Part shown: positions 62,240 through 64,000 of the stretch, piece after piece
Position numbering within the stretch: position 1 is the first letter of the stretch
How the letters are laid out: the number at the start of each line of letters is the position of its first letter
Assembly: GCF_963668515.1 (NCBI RefSeq)
Contig: NZ_OY764864.1
Coordinates: 744,001-808,000 of the forward strand
Direction of reading: 5' to 3'
DNA: 64,000 nucleotides
From: an uncultured Ilyobacter sp.
Lineage (GTDB): Bacteria > Fusobacteriota > Fusobacteriia > Fusobacteriales > Fusobacteriaceae
Notes under the pieces: generated by a model
Seen by the model: only the letters and a program-made list of their open reading frames with translations
Database searches by the model: none
What the model was told of the DNA's origin: nothing
Position numbers and translations under genes: made by a program

Positions 62240-62778
62240 AACTTATCAAGACAGACCTTGAGGGAGTTTTCATTATAGAAAATTTTCATGCAGAAGATGA
62301 TAGAGGAAGCTTTACCAAAACATATCACAAAAATTTCTTTACAGAAAATAAACTGTGTGACGAATTCAAAGAAAGCTTTTATTCTGTTTCTCAGAATAAT
62401 GTGATTAGAGGAATGCATTTTCAACTTCCACCTCACGATCACGAAAAATTGGTATATGTACTCAGGGGAAAAATCATCGATGTAATTTTAGACCTCAGAA
62501 AAGATTCCAAAACATACGGGAAACATATATCTGTAGAATTGTCCGAAAAAAACTGTCATTCGGTATATATTCCCAAAGGATGTGCTCATGGGTTCAGATC
62601 TTTAGAAGACAATTCTACTACAGTATACAATGTTGCGACTATGCATAATCCTGAAAGTGATTCAGGTATCAGGTGGAACAGCTTTGGTTTTAACTGGAAA
62701 ACTGATTCTCCAATAGTGTCACAAAAGGATAGAAATTTAACCGTCTTTAAAGAATTTGAAAGTATAAATCCATTTTAA
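62236..62778 (+). CDS. RmlC-like sugar-nucleotide epimerase
   Basis: A 180-aa cupin of the dTDP-4-dehydrorhamnose 3,5-epimerase family, with RGSFTKTYH, the catalytic-His region VIRGMHFQLPPHDHEKL and the later PKGCAHGF. In this setting its substrate is probably the CDP-4-keto-6-deoxy sugar from RfbG; C3 or C3/C5 epimerisation cannot be told from sequence alone. It is translationally coupled to rfbG. Confidence 0.88.
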   Translation: MKLIKTDLEGVFIIENFHAEDDRGSFTKTYHKNFFTENKLCDEFKESFYSVSQNNVIRGMHFQLPPHDHEKLVYVLRGKIIDVILDLRKDSKTYGKHISVELSEKNCHSVYIPKGCAHGFRSLEDNSTTVYNVATMHNPESDSGIRWNSFGFNWKTDSPIVSQKDRNLTVFKEFESINPF

Positions 62779-62793
62779 TTATGGGGGGTTCTG

Positions 62794-63684
62794 ATGAAAA
62801 AGAAAGCAATTATAACAGGGGGAACAGGTTTTGTAGGCTCTAACCTTTCCAGGGAACTTTTAAAACAGGGATGGGAAGTTTTTATAATTTCACAAAAAGA
62901 ATTTGGATATAAAAATATCGAAGATATAAAAAATAAATTGAATATTTTTGAATATGACGGTAATATTCAAAAACTTATAAATTTTTTTAAAGATTCAAAA
63001 GCAGATGTTGTTTTTCATCTTGCATCTGTTTTTATTTCAGAACATAAAACTGACGATATAAATCTTCTCATAGACAGCAATTTGAAATTTGGAACACATA
63101 TTCTTGAAGCCATGAAGGAATCAGACACCAAACTTATTATAAATACAGGAACTTCCTGGCAGCATTACAATAATGAAGATTATAATCCTGTCTGCCTTTA
63201 TGCCGCCACAAAGGAATCTTTTGAAAAACTTATGGAGTATTATATCCAGGGGGAGAGTATAAGAGCCATCACTTTAAAATTATTTGATACTTACGGAGAA
63301 ACAGATACTAGACCAAAGCTCATAAATTTATTAAGTAAATTTTCAAAGGAAAAAACCCAGCTGGACATGTCCCCGGGAGACCAGGTTATAGATCTAGTTC
63401 ATGTTGATGATGTAGTAAACGCTTTTATAAAGGCTTATGAATACCTCTCAGAAAATAATAAAATAAAATATGAAAAATATGCTGTGAGTTCCGGCAAGGA
63501 ATTAAAACTTAGAGAACTTATATCTATATATGAAGAGATAACAGGAAATAAGATATTGGTCAACTGGGGAGGACGTTCTTACAGAAAAAGAGAGGTTATG
63601 AATTTGTGGAGAAATTTTAAAAAACTCCCAAACTGGGATTGCACTATTGATATAAATGAAGGGCTAAAAAGAATGCCACATTAA
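62794..63684 (+). CDS. NAD-dependent epimerase/dehydratase (probable CDP-deoxyhexose 4-reductase)
   Basis: A 296-aa SDR protein. The Rossmann loop is ITGGTGFVGSNLSRELL, the active-site region is NTGTSWQHYN and the catalytic Tyr/Lys pair lies in LYAATKESFEKLM. It resembles CDP-abequose/paratose-synthase type reductases, which reduce the 4-keto group and release the final sugar. The place after rfbF, rfbG and an epimerase fits this; the exact sugar is not determined. Confidence 0.8.
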   Translation: MKKKAIITGGTGFVGSNLSRELLKQGWEVFIISQKEFGYKNIEDIKNKLNIFEYDGNIQKLINFFKDSKADVVFHLASVFISEHKTDDINLLIDSNLKFGTHILEAMKESDTKLIINTGTSWQHYNNEDYNPVCLYAATKESFEKLMEYYIQGESIRAITLKLFDTYGETDTRPKLINLLSKFSKEKTQLDMSPGDQVIDLVHVDDVVNAFIKAYEYLSENNKIKYEKYAVSSGKELKLRELISIYEEITGNKILVNWGGRSYRKREVMNLWRNFKKLPNWDCTIDINEGLKRMPH

Positions 63685-63725
63685 CTTATTATTCTTATCA
63701 TATTCTAATTAAAAGAGGAGAATAT

Positions 63726-64000
63726 ATGGATAAATTTATTCTAGAAAAAGAATTTACAGAAGGTTTAAAGCTGATAAAAATGAATCCCTTTAAAGATGAG
63801 AGAGGGGAATATGTAAAAAGCTATAGTGACAGAGAACTTGCTTTATTAGGTATAAATACCAAATTTCTAGAAGACAATTATCTCGTTTCTAAAAAAGGTA
63901 GTATTCGTGGGCTTCATTATCAAATAAAAAACCCTGAAGCAAAACTTATCAGATGTCTTAAAGGAAAAATAATGGATGTAACTGTGGACCTCAGAAAGGA
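63726..64000 (+). CDS. Second RmlC-like epimerase, partial (cut by the window edge)
   Basis: Starting at the ATG at 63726 (AAAAGAGGAG just before it), 91 codons are visible. The frame reads MDKFILEKEFTEGLKLIKMN and later KGSIRGLHYQIKNPEAKLIR, with the catalytic His region of RmlC proteins. It is a paralogue, not a duplicate, of the gene at 62236-62778 (different spacing and flanking residues). The C-terminal half lies beyond the window. Confidence 0.85.
   Translation, partial: MDKFILEKEFTEGLKLIKMNPFKDERGEYVKSYSDRELALLGINTKFLEDNYLVSKKGSIRGLHYQIKNPEAKLIRCLKGKIMDVTVDLRK

Overview
The window is AT-rich, gene-dense DNA that most resembles a Fusobacteriota chromosome of the Ilyobacter/Propionigenium kind. 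That placement is inferred from gene content, with no database search. Envelope genes are of the Gram-negative type (outer-membrane barrel, Spy-like periplasmic proteins, nucleotide-sugar genes). They sit beside genes typical of anaerobic Firmicutes-like bacteria (Rex, GlgC/GlgD pair, HydABC hydrogenase, separate glyQ/glyS). Arg codons are mostly AGA, and GTG or TTG starts are common. No rRNA, tRNA or CRISPR array was seen.

Layout. 1-11243 (+): tex, a histidine-kinase-like protein, ileS, lspA, glyQ, glyS. 11244-12331: a 1.09-kb regulatory region with a Thr/Ile leader peptide and attenuator, followed by a tandem glycine riboswitch with its own terminator. 12332-17911 (+): threonine operon asd-hom-lysC-thrB-thrC. 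18048-27012 (+): a TSCPD-domain protein, a division-type penicillin-binding protein, priA, def, fmt, rex, folD, an ACT protein and accB. 27220-37290 (+): ndk, CBS and CorC-type proteins, DUF502, a TPR lipoprotein, a Nudix enzyme, a lone PilB/GspE ATPase, apt, rel and tgt. 37361-41426 (-): hydC-hydB-hydA, a trimeric [FeFe] hydrogenase. 44080-52254 (-): glgB-glgC-glgD-glgA-glgP, a complete glycogen operon. 52701-58822 (-): an envelope block with a fatty-acid-hydroxylase-like protein, methyltransferase, response regulator, sensor kinase and Spy-like protein, then small unknowns, an outer-membrane barrel and a double-domain Spy-like protein. 60315-64000 (+): start of a CDP-deoxyhexose locus, cut by the window edge.

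Two related non-autonomous elements lie in opposite orientation at 42453-43130 and 59261-60012. They share about 17-bp terminal inverted repeats and a 120-bp internal tandem unit (2 versus 3 copies) but have different cores. They bracket 16 kb containing the glycogen operon and the envelope block. A frameshifted IS982-like transposase remnant abuts the second copy.

The most interesting signals are: (1) two predicted termination controls in series ahead of the threonine operon, one reading Thr/Ile-tRNA through a leader peptide and one reading glycine; the pairing alternatives predict that glycine switches the operon off. (2) A five-gene set joining lipid-modification-like enzymes to a two-component system and a Spy-like chaperone, with a second Spy-like protein nearby. 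(3) The inverted element pair. (4) A kinase-like protein with an intact ATP-binding domain but no histidine where the phosphoacceptor should be.
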